Source: an uncultured Eubacteriales bacterium (GTDB lineage Bacteria > Bacillota > Clostridia > Christensenellales > Aristaeellaceae). From it: a DNA stretch of 64,000 nucleotides. Each line of letters starts with the position of its first letter. The first letter of the stretch is position 1. Under the pieces are notes generated by a model. That model saw only the letters and a list, made by a program, of their open reading frames with translations, did not search any database and was not told the origin of the DNA. The position numbers and the translations under genes were made by a program. Location: the NCBI GenBank assembly GCA_902765395.1, contig CACWZP010000027.1, forward strand, positions 1-64,000. The letters run 5' to 3'. Below are positions 19,060 through 28,021 of this stretch, in pieces.

Positions 19060-19987
19060 GCTGGCCCGGGCCTACTGGGAGCAGTTTGGCGAGCCCATGC
19101 TCCGCGAACAGTTCCCGGAGCTTTTGCCCCACGTGGCCGCCGGGCTGTTCGGCAGCGGCTCGGAGTGCTTTGGCTATGACGACGACATCTCCCGGGACCA
19201 CGACTTCGAGCCCGGCTTCATGCTGCTGCTGCCCGGGGAGGACGCGGTGGACCGCCGCGCGGCGTTCCTGCTGGAGCGGGCGTATTCAAAGCTGCCGAAG
19301 GAATTCATGGGCCTCTCCCGCGGCGCGCTGCAGCCGGTGGGCGGCCCCCGCCACGGGGTCATCCGCGCGGCGGATTTTTTCATGGAAAAGACCGGCTCGG
19401 CGGACGGCGTGCTGACCGTGGGACAGTGGCTGTCCATGCCGGAATACGCCCTGGCCGAGGCCGTGAACGGCGAGATCTTTTTCGACGGCCCGGGCGACGT
19501 GACGGCCGTTCGGGAGAGGCTGGCCCGCTATCCCCGGGACATCCGGCTCAAGAAGCTGGCGGGGCACCTGCTGCTCATGGGCCAGGCGGGGCAGTACAAC
19601 TATCCCCGGTGCCTCAAGCACGGCGAAAGCGGCGCGGCCCAGCTGGCGGCCATCGAATTCGCCCGCCACGCCATGAGCGCGGTGTTCCTGCTGAACGACG
19701 CCTACCAGCCCTATTACAAGTGGGCTTTCCGGGCCATGCGATCGCTGCCGAGGCTCTCGCTGCTGGCGGAGCTGGTGGAGTACCTGATCACCACCGACAA
19801 CGACGCGGAGCTGGCCGCCGCGAAGGCGGACGTGATCGAGGGCATGGCTGCGGACGTGATCGAAGAGCTGCGCGCTCAGGGCGTCACCCGCGCCGACTGC
19901 GGCGACCTGGAGAAGCACGCCTATTCGGTCAACGACGCCGTGGAAGACGCGCAGATCAGGAATCTGCACGTGCTGGCGGCAATTTAA
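19043..19987 (+). CDS. DUF4037-domain protein with nucleotidyltransferase-like motif
   Basis: Protein of 314 residues. The N-terminal part holds GSGSECFGYDDDISRDHDFEPG (about 35-56), which resembles the G-S...D-x-D active site of the Pol-beta nucleotidyltransferase fold. The remainder is helical, with PRCLKHGES and a conserved YQPYYKWAFRAM segment (about 222-233) characteristic of DUF4037. Substrate and role are unknown. It starts inside the end of the TPR gene (17-base overlap), with a GAGGCGGAG ribosome site within that gene. Confidence 0.8.
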   Translation: MRQGIELARAYWEQFGEPMLREQFPELLPHVAAGLFGSGSECFGYDDDISRDHDFEPGFMLLLPGEDAVDRRAAFLLERAYSKLPKEFMGLSRGALQPVGGPRHGVIRAADFFMEKTGSADGVLTVGQWLSMPEYALAEAVNGEIFFDGPGDVTAVRERLARYPRDIRLKKLAGHLLLMGQAGQYNYPRCLKHGESGAAQLAAIEFARHAMSAVFLLNDAYQPYYKWAFRAMRSLPRLSLLAELVEYLITTDNDAELAAAKADVIEGMAADVIEELRAQGVTRADCGDLEKHAYSVNDAVEDAQIRNLHVLAAI

Positions 19988-20093
19988 AAAACTTCAAATT
20001 CTTCAATTTTCGTTTAAGGAAACCCTGTTATCATGCAAGCGTCGACAGGGAAGAAGCTTCCAAACCAATCTAACGAAAATGGAGGATTTTATC

Positions 20094-20969
20094 ATGAAAA
20101 AGTTTTTTGCGATCGTGCTGACGATCTCCATGCTGGCGCTGGCGGCGATGCCGGTGCTGGCGGAGGAGGCGGACGCCGCCCCCGAGCAGACCCAGACCCA
20201 GGAGGCCCCGCAGGCCCCCGCGAACGATGACAAGGCTCCGGAGAAGCCCGCGGGCGAAGCGCCCAGCCAGGCTCCGGCGCAGAATGGCCAGCAGCCCGCG
20301 CAGGGCGGCAAGGGCCAGCAGCCCATGAACGGCCAGAACGGCATGAACAGCAACGGTCGGCAGCCCATGCAGGGCGGCCAGAACCAGCCCGGCCAGCAGC
20401 CTGAGCAGAACGGGCAGAACAACCGGGGCCGGCAGCCCATGAACGGCCAGCGCCCGATGGACGGCCAGAACGGCAAGGGCGGCATGAACGGCAACGGCCG
20501 GCAGCCCATGCAGGGCGGCCAGAACCAGCCCGGCCAGAACCAGCAGAACGGCCAGCAGCCCATGGGCGGCGGCAAGGGCCGGATGCAGGGCCAGCGGCCC
20601 ATGGACGGCCAGAACAGCCAGGATGGCCAGCAGAACGCCCAGAATGACAGCGCCGCGCCCGCCGAGGGCCAGCAGCCCATGGGCGGCGAGGGCTTCGTGG
20701 ACTTTGACGCGCTGGTGCAGTCCGGCGTCATCACCCAGGAGACCCGCGACAAGATCGACGCCTACATGAAGGAGAACGCCCCCGAAGCGCCCGAGGCTCC
20801 CGCTGACGGCGAGGCCCCCGAGTCTCCGGCTGAGGGCGAAGCCCCCGAGGCCCCCGAGGCCCCCGCGGACGGCGAGCAGCCCGACCTGCTGGCGGACCTG
20901 CTGGAGGACGGCGTGATCACCCAGGCCGAGTACGACGCCATCACCGGCGCGCAGGCCGACGCGGAATAA
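20094..20969 (+). CDS. Secreted Gln/Gly/Asn/Pro-rich low-complexity protein
   Basis: 291 residues. Signal peptide 1-22 (ends MPVLAEE), then an extended low-complexity region (about 30-190) built from NGRQPMQGGQNQPGQ-like units. The C-terminal part has two similar short helices, LVQSGVITQETRDKID and LLEDGVITQAEYDAIT, separated by an Ala/Pro/Glu linker. These resemble SHOCT-type hairpins. The start at 20094 is set by GGAGG eight bases upstream. No catalytic domain and no anchor. Function unknown. A terminator separates it from the tannase-like gene, which has a similar Gly-Met-Asn-rich insert. Confidence 0.75.
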   Translation: MKKFFAIVLTISMLALAAMPVLAEEADAAPEQTQTQEAPQAPANDDKAPEKPAGEAPSQAPAQNGQQPAQGGKGQQPMNGQNGMNSNGRQPMQGGQNQPGQQPEQNGQNNRGRQPMNGQRPMDGQNGKGGMNGNGRQPMQGGQNQPGQNQQNGQQPMGGGKGRMQGQRPMDGQNSQDGQQNAQNDSAAPAEGQQPMGGEGFVDFDALVQSGVITQETRDKIDAYMKENAPEAPEAPADGEAPESPAEGEAPEAPEAPADGEQPDLLADLLEDGVITQAEYDAITGAQADAE

Positions 20970-20983
20970 AACTGAATGCCATG

Positions 20984-21013
20984 GGAGGAGGCCCCGCGCC
21001 TCCTCCTTATTTT
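20984..21013 (+). terminator. Terminator
   Basis: Perfect 9-bp stem GGAGGAGGC/GCCTCCTCC, loop CCCGC, followed by TTATTTT. Lies 15 bases after the stop at 20969. Confidence 0.9.
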
Positions 21014-21043
21014 GAGAACAAAGAATGACCGGGAGGGAATGAC

Positions 21044-23215
21044 ATGAAAAGGTGGATTGCCATGCTGCTGGCGCTGGCGCTGATGGGCTGCGGCGCGGGC
21101 ATTGCGGAGGAGGCCGTGGCGGCCTCCGACAAGGCGGCCATCGAGGCCGCGCTGGACCTTGACAACATGGATCAGGAGTGGACCTACAGCGAAGAATCCG
21201 ACGCCTGGACGCTGTCGGTGGTCACGGCGGTGACGAAGCCGGTGATCGAGAGCGAGGAGGGCGTGAGCGTGTGCGTGCCCGGGGCGTATGTGACCGGCAT
21301 CGACACCGACGGCGACGGCGCGGCGGACGTGACCGCGGAGGCCGCGTCCGGCGCGGTGAAGGGCGGCCTGGTCATCGACTGGGAGGCCGAGATCACCAGC
21401 GAAAACGGCCAGGTCTACACCGCCGCCACCGCCCCGGTGATCCTGAACACCGGCGCGGCGGGCTACGGCAACTCCACCAGCACCCCCGCCGCGGCCAACT
21501 ACGCCGCCCAGGGCTATGTCAACGTCTCCTGCGGCAACCGGGGCAAGCAGGACAGCTATACCGACGCCGACGGCAACACCGTCTACACCGGCGACGCGCC
21601 GTCCTGCCTGGCGGACCAGAAGGCGGCGACCCGCTTCGTGAAGTACAACATCCTGCTGAAGAACCTGCCCGGCAGCGTGGATTACTGGGTGTCCACCGGC
21701 GGCTCCGGCGGCGGGGCCCACGCGGCCATGTTCGCGGCCACGTCCAACAACCCGGACTTCTACGACTACCAGATCGAGGTGGGCGCGGTGGGCGTCTATA
21801 AGAACGCCGACGGCAGCTACTCGACCACCGTCACCATCGACGGCGAGGAGGTCGAGCTGTCCGACGGCGCCTGGGGCTGCGTGGCCTACAGCGCCATCAC
21901 GTCCCTCTACGAGGCGGACATGGCCCTGGCCTTCGAATACACGCTGAACACCGGCTTCAGCTACAACACCGATTTCCAGCAGGCGCTGGCAGGCTGCCTG
22001 TCGGCGGAGTACATGGAGTACATCAACGACCAGGCGCTGACCGTGGACGAGGCCGCCGTGGGCTTCGACCTGGACGGGGACGGCGCGCTTGAGAGCGAGA
22101 TCGCCCTGACCATCGAGTATGACGCTGAAAAGTACGCCGATACCAACGGCTACGGCGGCACGTATCTGGATTTGTACCTGGCGGAGCTGACCGAGAACTT
22201 GCAGTGGTACGTGGACAGCCTGGGCTACGCCGAGGGCTGGACCTGGTTCGACGCAGACGGCAACGCCCTGTCCGACGAAGCGGTGGCCGCCATGACCGAC
22301 GCCGACCGGGCGCTGGCCTTCATCGAGGGCCGCTACGCCAAGGGCGAGACGGGCCGCGGCGGCATGGGCCCCAGCGGCATGAACGGTCGGGCGGACTTCG
22401 GCGGCAGGCCGGACTTCGCGGACGGTGAAAAGCCCGACTTCGGCGGCGAGGGCTTCCCCGGCGGCGGCATGGCAGATTTCGGCGGCATGTCCGGCGACGA
22501 GATGGAAGTGGGCACCCCCGACGAGGGTTCCACCCAGGGCACGGGCAGCGGCACCGATTCCAGGAATTACGACAGCTACGACGCGCTGCTGGCGGCCTAC
22601 GCGGCGGACGTGGAGGCCGTGGCCGCGGGCGACATCTACGGCAACAGCCAGGTGGACCTGTACAACCCGCTGAACTACATCGGCGACGCCGGCACCGAGG
22701 ACCCGGCCTGGATCCGCATCGTCTGCGGCGCGGTGGAGGGGGACATCTCCATGTTCAACTCGCTGAATCTGCAGCTGGCCGCGCTGGACGCCGGGATCGA
22801 CGCCACCATCGAATGGCAGTGGGACGGCGGCCACGTGCCCAGCGAGGTGCTGGGCGAGAGCCTGGCGCTGTGGGTGGACAGCATGTACGGCAAGTACGCG
22901 GGCGGCGTTGAGGTGGAGAAGGCCGCGGCCGAGCCCCAGGCCGCCAACGGCACCGCCGAGAGCCCCACCGGCACGGACCTGTCCGGCTGGGTGAGCCTGG
23001 ACGACGCGGGCAATGTGTCCTTCACGCTGGCGGACGGCATGGCCTACCGCACCGGCGGGGCCAGCAAGGCCGTGCCCGGGTTCGATGTGATCGATTACGG
23101 CCAGGAGGACTATGTGTTTGGCACCGCCGACGCCGACGCCCGCCACTGGAGCGAGTGGGTGCTTCGGGCGTTGGAGGAGAACCGGGAGGTTCTCGAGCCG
23201 CTGTTCAATCAATGA
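21044..23215 (+). CDS. Tannase-like alpha/beta-hydrolase, predicted lipoprotein
   Basis: 723 residues. The N-terminus ends in LMGCGAG, a plausible lipobox, so it is probably membrane-anchored outside. The hydrolase core matches the bacterial tannase/feruloyl-esterase type: YVNVSCGNRGKQ, the nucleophile elbow STGGSGGGAH (Ser about 226), and a C-terminal histidine in WDGGHVPSE. The acid is probably the Asp in the WIRIVCGAVEGD region. A Gly/Met/Asp-rich insert (about 445-500, RADFGGRPDF units) interrupts the cap. RBS GGGAGG. Released products could be gallate or other phenolic acids, but activity on galloyl esters is inferred from family only. Confidence 0.78.
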   Translation: MKRWIAMLLALALMGCGAGIAEEAVAASDKAAIEAALDLDNMDQEWTYSEESDAWTLSVVTAVTKPVIESEEGVSVCVPGAYVTGIDTDGDGAADVTAEAASGAVKGGLVIDWEAEITSENGQVYTAATAPVILNTGAAGYGNSTSTPAAANYAAQGYVNVSCGNRGKQDSYTDADGNTVYTGDAPSCLADQKAATRFVKYNILLKNLPGSVDYWVSTGGSGGGAHAAMFAATSNNPDFYDYQIEVGAVGVYKNADGSYSTTVTIDGEEVELSDGAWGCVAYSAITSLYEADMALAFEYTLNTGFSYNTDFQQALAGCLSAEYMEYINDQALTVDEAAVGFDLDGDGALESEIALTIEYDAEKYADTNGYGGTYLDLYLAELTENLQWYVDSLGYAEGWTWFDADGNALSDEAVAAMTDADRALAFIEGRYAKGETGRGGMGPSGMNGRADFGGRPDFADGEKPDFGGEGFPGGGMADFGGMSGDEMEVGTPDEGSTQGTGSGTDSRNYDSYDALLAAYAADVEAVAAGDIYGNSQVDLYNPLNYIGDAGTEDPAWIRIVCGAVEGDISMFNSLNLQLAALDAGIDATIEWQWDGGHVPSEVLGESLALWVDSMYGKYAGGVEVEKAAAEPQAANGTAESPTGTDLSGWVSLDDAGNVSFTLADGMAYRTGGASKAVPGFDVIDYGQEDYVFGTADADARHWSEWVLRALEENREVLEPLFNQ

Positions 23216-23220
23216 CCGCG

Positions 23221-23548
23221 CAAGGGGCGGCGTTGCGCCGCCCCAAAAGCCTTCCCCCTTTGAAAATCGGGATGCCGCCGCAGCCGGTGGAGAATATAAG
23301 CCTTCCCCCATGGGGAAAGCTTTGGGAAGTGTCGCGCCGGTGGGGTGCTCCATATAGAAACGCCACATCTATCGCAGCTCCCCTCTCACAGGGCGGCCTG
23401 CAACCAAAACCCTTGGGAACGAGCGGATGCGCGCAGGGTGCGCAGGAGCGAAGTTACGGGTTTTGCGTGCAGGCCGCCAAAAAACCCGTTCCCCGGTTCC
23501 TTTTCCGAAACAGTACTTGGACAGGAACCGAGGAACGCTTTTTTTGAT
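23221..23548 (+). repeat. Composite palindromic repeat, copy R2
   Basis: It begins with the hairpin GGGGCGGCG/CGCCGCCCC (23224-23244), which probably also terminates the tannase gene. The shared core (GGCGGCCTGC...GCAGGCCGCC, 23393-23481) is nearly identical to that of R1, and a GGTTCC-type hairpin ending in TTTTTTT follows. No gene in 23216-23633. Confidence 0.75.
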
Positions 23549-23571
23549 CACCCGCATGTCGCTTTTCGCCC

Positions 23572-23600
23572 TTGTGTGGCCGGGAAAAATCTGCTATGAT
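23572..23600 (+). promoter_or_regulatory. Promoter of the AEC transporter gene
   Basis: TTGTGT (23572-23577), a 17-bp spacer and TATGAT (23595-23600), 33 bp before the start. Confidence 0.65.
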
Positions 23601-23633
23601 ATTTCCAAACGACCAGAGTTATGAGGGATCATC

Positions 23634-24554
23634 ATGGAAGTCATCAAGACGATATTGCCGGTGGTGCTGATGCTTGGCATCGGCATGCTGTGCCGCAGGC
23701 GGAATCTGATCTCCCGGGAGGGCGTGAACGCGCTGAAGGGAGTGGTGGTGAACATCGCGCTGCCGGCGGTGCTGCTGAACGCCTTTGCCACCACCCGATA
23801 CACGCTGATGGACGTGGCGGTGCCGCTGATGATGTTCGGCGTGTGCCTGGCGGCCTGGGTGCTGGGAAAGGTCGCGGCGCGGCTCTTGAAGATGCCGTCG
23901 CGGTTCGTGCCCTTCCTGACCACGGGCTTTGAGGCGGGCATGCTGGGCTACGCGCTTTTCAACATGCTCTACGGCTCCGCCCGGACGGCGGAATTTGCCC
24001 GCATCGACCTGGGCCAGGTGCTGTTCGTGTTCACGCTGTACAAGGTGCTGCTGGGCCTTTCCGGCCGGAAGCGGGCGGACTTCGGCGCCCTGGTGAAGGA
24101 GATGGCCCTCTCGCCGATCATCCTGGCCATCGCGGCGGGCGTGCTGCTGGGGGCCACGGGCCTCTATCGCGCCATGGAGCCCTCGGGCCTGGCCGGGGTG
24201 TTCGACGCCTGCACGTCCTTCATCTCCGCCCCCACCAGCGCCATCATACTGCTCACCATCGGCTATGACCTGGTGCTTTCAGACATCCCCTGGGGCCAGA
24301 CGCTGAAGGTGGCGGCGGTGCGGCTGGCGATCATGCTGGCGCTGCGGTTTATGTTCCTGGCGGCGGTGAAGGCGCTGTGGCCGGAAGCGGAGCTCACCCA
24401 GGCGGTGAACGTGATGTTCATACTGCCGCCGCCCTTCGTGCTGCCCGTGTTTGCCGACGACGCCGACCAGCGGGTGTACGTGTCCTCGGCGCTGTCCGTG
24501 TCCACGCTCATCGCCATCGTGGGCTTCGGCGCGCTGGCGCTGACGGGCTGGTAA
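23634..24554 (+). CDS. AEC (auxin efflux carrier) family transporter
   Basis: Inner-membrane protein of 306 residues with about ten hydrophobic segments in two similar halves. The start MEVIKTILPVVLMLGIGMLCRRRNLIS, the ALPAVLLNAFA helix and the second-half IILLTIGYDL and ILPPPFVLPVFA segments are typical of AEC/PIN-fold carriers of small organic anions such as malate. The substrate is not deducible. GAGGGATC lies before the start. Single gene. Confidence 0.88.
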   Translation: MEVIKTILPVVLMLGIGMLCRRRNLISREGVNALKGVVVNIALPAVLLNAFATTRYTLMDVAVPLMMFGVCLAAWVLGKVAARLLKMPSRFVPFLTTGFEAGMLGYALFNMLYGSARTAEFARIDLGQVLFVFTLYKVLLGLSGRKRADFGALVKEMALSPIILAIAAGVLLGATGLYRAMEPSGLAGVFDACTSFISAPTSAIILLTIGYDLVLSDIPWGQTLKVAAVRLAIMLALRFMFLAAVKALWPEAELTQAVNVMFILPPPFVLPVFADDADQRVYVSSALSVSTLIAIVGFGALALTGW

Positions 24555-24605
24555 TACCCTCTCAGGAAAGTTCAACGACATATGAGGATAGATCAATTTC
24601 CCCGG

Positions 24606-24634
24606 TTGCCAATGCCGTGCAAAGGCATTATAAT
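24606..24634 (+). promoter_or_regulatory. Promoter of the GH120 gene
   Basis: TTGCCA (24606-24611), a 17-bp spacer and TATAAT (24629-24634), 39 bp before the start. A second TATAAT at 24650-24655 lacks a matching -35. Confidence 0.75.
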
Positions 24635-24672
24635 ACATTCAGTAAATTGATATAATGACAGGAGGACAGCCC

Positions 24673-26661
24673 ATGATCTACTACGTCAACATCAACGCTT
24701 CCCGGGACGGCGACGGCTCCAAGGCCATGCCCTTCAAGCACATCGATGACGCGGCCCGCATCGCCGTGGCGGGGGACGAGATCGTCGTCGCCCCCGGCGT
24801 CTATCGGGAAAAGGTCACGCCCCGCAACGCCGGCACGGAGGACGCGCGCATCGTCTATCGCTCCGAGCAGCCCCTGGGAGCGGTGATCACCGGCGCGGAG
24901 GTACTGACCGGCTGGAAGCGGTTCAAGGGCAACGTGTGGGTGAACCGGGTGGACAACGGCGTGTTCGGGAACTACAATCCCTATACCACCATGGTCTGCG
25001 GCGACTGGTACTTCGCCCCCGCCGTGCGCCACACCGGCGCGGTGTTCCTCAACGACAACATGATGTATGAGACCGTGACGCTGGAGGAGTGCGAGAAGGC
25101 CGAGGCCGATCCCTGCGCCTTCGACGCCGAAAAATCCACCTGGAAGTGGTACACCGAGCAGGACGGCGATCAGACCGTGATCTACGCCAACTTTAAGGCG
25201 CTGGACCCCAACGAGCAGAAGGTGGAGATCACCGTGCGCCGCAACTGCTTCATGCCGGATGAGAACGGCATCGGCTACATCACCGTGTCCGGCTTCAATA
25301 TCAACAAGGGCGCCACCACCTGGGCCCCGCCCGCCGCCTACCAGGACGGCCTGATCGGCCCGCACTGGTCCAGGGGCTGGATCATCGAGGACTGCGAGAT
25401 CTGGGGCGGCAAGTGCTGCGGCATCAGCCTGGGCAAGTACTACGACCCGGAAAACGACATGTACTTCTTCCACAAGCGGGTGAAGAGCCCCACCCAGATG
25501 GAGCGCGACGCCGTTTGCCGCGGCCAGTATCACGGCTGGCTGAAGGAAAAGGTGGGCAGCCACATCGTGCGCCGCTGCCATATCCACCACTGCGAGCAGA
25601 CCGGCATCGTGGGCCGCATGGGCGCGGTGTTCTCCACCATTGAGGACTGCCACATCCACCACGTCTGCAACAGCCAGCAGCTGGGCGGCGCGGAGACCGC
25701 GGGCATCAAGCTGCACGCCGGCATCGACGTGACCATCCGCCGCAACCACATCCACCACTGCATCATGGGCGTGTGGCTGGACTGGGAGGCCCAGGGCGCG
25801 CGGGTGAGCCAGAACCTGTTCCACGACAACCAGCGGCCCGAGGGCGTGCCCCAGGCCCAAGGCGCGATGTTCAACTGCGACGTGTTCATCGAGGTGGGCC
25901 ATGGCCCGACGCTGGTGGACAACAACGTGATGCTGTCCAAGGTCTCGCTGGTCATCCCCAGCCAGGGCATCGGCTGCGTGCACAACCTGATGTGCGGCTC
26001 CTTCGGCCTGATCAATTCCGGCGTGGACAGCATCGTCAACGGCCAGCGCGAGCCCCGCTATACGCCCTACCACATCCGCCATCGCACGGAGGTGGCCGGG
26101 TTCATGACCATCCTGCACGGCGACGACCGCGTCTACAACAACATCTTTGCCCAGATCCGGCCCGTGACCGACGCCACCATCGGCCCGGACACCGCCGACT
26201 GCCAGGTGGTGGGCACCGCGCCGTTCGACATCTTCCCGTCCTACGAGGAGTGGCACGCGCCCTTCGAGCCCGGCGCGCACCCGGACATGGGCGGCCTGGG
26301 CACGGCCCACTTCGGCCACCTGCCGGTGTGGGTGAGCGGCAACGCCTACCTGGGCGGCGCTTCCGTCAGCAAGCACGAGAAGCACGGCCATGTGGACGAG
26401 AAGGCCCAGGTGACCGTGGAGCTGGCGGAGAAGGACGGCAGGCCGGTGCTGAAGACCAACGTGTACGACCTGCTGGGCGGCTTCACCGACGGCATCATCA
26501 CCAGCGACATCCTGGGCTGCGCCTTCGAGCCGGAGCAGCGCTTCGAGAACCCCGACGGCACCGAGATCATCTTCAACCGGGACTACTTCGGCGACATGCG
26601 CGGTCTGGACACCCTGCCCGGGCCGTTCGCCGCGGCCTGCGGCGAGAAGACGCTGTGGTAA
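24673..26661 (+). CDS. GH120 beta-xylosidase (parallel beta-helix)
   Basis: 662 residues with no signal peptide, so probably cytoplasmic. The whole length agrees with the GH120 family typified by XylC of Thermoanaerobacterium saccharolyticum: PGVYREKVTPR, NVWVNRV, a right-handed beta-helix rich in HIHHC turns, APPAAYQDGLIGPHWSRGW, the active-site segment GVWLDWEAQG (candidate nucleophile Asp) and FIEVGHGPTLVDNN (candidate acid/base Glu). Members release xylose from the non-reducing end of xylo-oligosaccharides. The start at 24673 is set by AGGAGG. With the GH3 gene and the sugar ABC operon it points to pentose-oligosaccharide use, though these are not in one operon. Confidence 0.9.
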   Translation: MIYYVNINASRDGDGSKAMPFKHIDDAARIAVAGDEIVVAPGVYREKVTPRNAGTEDARIVYRSEQPLGAVITGAEVLTGWKRFKGNVWVNRVDNGVFGNYNPYTTMVCGDWYFAPAVRHTGAVFLNDNMMYETVTLEECEKAEADPCAFDAEKSTWKWYTEQDGDQTVIYANFKALDPNEQKVEITVRRNCFMPDENGIGYITVSGFNINKGATTWAPPAAYQDGLIGPHWSRGWIIEDCEIWGGKCCGISLGKYYDPENDMYFFHKRVKSPTQMERDAVCRGQYHGWLKEKVGSHIVRRCHIHHCEQTGIVGRMGAVFSTIEDCHIHHVCNSQQLGGAETAGIKLHAGIDVTIRRNHIHHCIMGVWLDWEAQGARVSQNLFHDNQRPEGVPQAQGAMFNCDVFIEVGHGPTLVDNNVMLSKVSLVIPSQGIGCVHNLMCGSFGLINSGVDSIVNGQREPRYTPYHIRHRTEVAGFMTILHGDDRVYNNIFAQIRPVTDATIGPDTADCQVVGTAPFDIFPSYEEWHAPFEPGAHPDMGGLGTAHFGHLPVWVSGNAYLGGASVSKHEKHGHVDEKAQVTVELAEKDGRPVLKTNVYDLLGGFTDGIITSDILGCAFEPEQRFENPDGTEIIFNRDYFGDMRGLDTLPGPFAAACGEKTLW

Positions 26662-26670
26662 AACGCTGAG

Positions 26671-26695
26671 CAGGGGCGCCGCCGAGGCGCCCCTG
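26671..26695 (+). terminator. Terminator-like hairpin after GH120 gene
   Basis: CAGGGGCGCC/GGCGCCCCTG, 10-bp perfect stem with a GCCGA loop. The tail CCTGTTG is a poor T-tract, so some read-through into the next gene (26724) is possible. Confidence 0.6.
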
Positions 26696-26723
26696 CCTGT
26701 TGAACTGCCAAGGGAGGGATTCC

Positions 26724-27680
26724 ATGCCAAACCTGCTCGTGGACATCGCAGAGCTCACCCGGTCGCAGCGGGACAGGATCGCCGCCGCCGCGGGCGCGCG
26801 GGGCTGGGAGGCGAACTTTGCCTCCGGCGAGGCGTCGCGGTTCCTGGCCGTGAACGCGGAGATCATCTTCTGCCAGAACCCGGCGCTCCTGAAGGCCGCG
26901 GAGCACCTGAAGTGGCTGAACGTGCCCAGCGCGGGCGCGGAGCAGTACCTGGATGCGGCGCTGTACGCCAATCCCGGCGCGGTGCTGACCAACTCCGCCG
27001 GGGCCTACGGTGTGACCATCGCCGAGCACATCGTGATGGTGACGCTGGAGCTGATGCGCCGCCAGGGGGAGTACAACCAGGTGGTAGCCCGGCGCGGCTG
27101 GCTGCGCACGCTGCCCATACGCTCCATCCGGGGCAGCCGGGTGACCTTCCTGGGCACCGGGGACATCGGGCGCACGGCGGCCTCGCGGCTGCGGGGCTTC
27201 GAACCAGCCTGCATCACTGGCGTGAACACCACCGGGCACCCGGCGGAGGGCTTCGACAGGGTGCTGCCGCTGTCGGCGCTGGACGACATACTGCCGAAGA
27301 CGAACGTGCTGGTGCTGGCCCTGCCGGGAACGGCGCAGACCGCGGGCCTGATGGACGGGCGGCGGCTGGCGCTCCTGCCCAGGGACGCGTTCCTGGTCAA
27401 CGTGGGCCGGGGCAGCGCCATCGACCAGGCGGCCCTCGTTCGGCTGATGAAAGGCGGCCACCTGTCCGGCGCGGCGCTGGACGTGTTCGCGGAGGAGCCC
27501 ATTCCGAAGGAAGATCCCGTGTGGGACTGCCCGCGGCTGCTGGTCACGCCCCACGTGGCCGGGAACATGACGCTGGGCTACACGCTGGACAGGATCGTGG
27601 ACCTGTTCCTGGAGAATTTTGACCGGTATTGCGACGGCAGGCCGCTGATGCGGGTGGTCGGGCGCGAAAAGGGGTATTGA
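26724..27680 (+). CDS. D-isomer-specific 2-hydroxyacid dehydrogenase
   Basis: NAD(P)-dependent dehydrogenase of 318 residues. Rossmann motif VTFLGTGDIGR (about 134-144), the substrate-binding arginine in VNVGRGS (about 232), the catalytic glutamate in DVFAEEPIP (about 256) and histidine in TPHVAGN (about 275). The sequence suits a hydroxypyruvate/glyoxylate reductase-like or general 2-ketoacid reductase; the substrate is open. The start at 26724 is set by AAGGGAGGG; the in-frame ATG at 26700 lies in the previous hairpin region. Possibly partly co-transcribed with the GH120 gene. Confidence 0.88.
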   Translation: MPNLLVDIAELTRSQRDRIAAAAGARGWEANFASGEASRFLAVNAEIIFCQNPALLKAAEHLKWLNVPSAGAEQYLDAALYANPGAVLTNSAGAYGVTIAEHIVMVTLELMRRQGEYNQVVARRGWLRTLPIRSIRGSRVTFLGTGDIGRTAASRLRGFEPACITGVNTTGHPAEGFDRVLPLSALDDILPKTNVLVLALPGTAQTAGLMDGRRLALLPRDAFLVNVGRGSAIDQAALVRLMKGGHLSGAALDVFAEEPIPKEDPVWDCPRLLVTPHVAGNMTLGYTLDRIVDLFLENFDRYCDGRPLMRVVGREKGY

Positions 27681-27691
27681 ACGAAAAGGAT

Positions 27692-27895
27692 GGGCGGCGT
27701 TGCGCCGCTGAAAAAACCGTTCTTCGGTTCCACTTTGGAAGCAGTTTCCAAGAGGGGAACCGGGGAACGGTTCTTTTTGGCGGCCTGCGCTCGCTGTTCA
27801 GTGAAGCTTCGCGTTCGGCACCCTGCGCCGAGCCGCTCGCTTCAATTCACGACTTGGCAGGCCGCCGCTGTATAGGGGAACAGCGAGGAATGGGG
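27692..27895. repeat. Composite palindromic repeat, copy R3
   Basis: GGGCGGCGTTGCGCCGC, then a CGGTTCCACTTTGGAAGC...GGGGAACCGGGGAACGG hairpin ending in TTTTT. The core is flanked by GGCGGCCTGC (27779) and GCAGGCCGCC (27856-27866). The core sequence is the R4 type, not the R1/R2 type. The remaining bases to 28021 carry no gene. Confidence 0.7.
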
Positions 27896-28021
27896 CAGGG
27901 CAATCCGGCATCCCTGCATAAAAGCGGGATTGGCATGCTCATGGGGGCACGCCGGGTCAACCGATCCGGCATCTTGACAGAAGAGGGGACCGGATGATCG
28001 ACAAACCATCCGATCCCTTCA

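Noticed and set aside
20762-23368. 868-codon minus-strand frame over the tannase-like gene
   Set aside because: Low-complexity antisense reading of a gene with signal peptide, ribosome site and conserved motifs.
24650-24655. TATAAT just before the GH120 ribosome site as its main promoter
   Set aside because: No -35 at suitable distance, and it would leave almost no leader; the TTGCCA/TATAAT pair at 24606-24634 is better.
24628-26730. 700-codon minus-strand frame over the GH120 gene
   Set aside because: Antisense mirror; the plus-strand product matches GH120 along its whole length.
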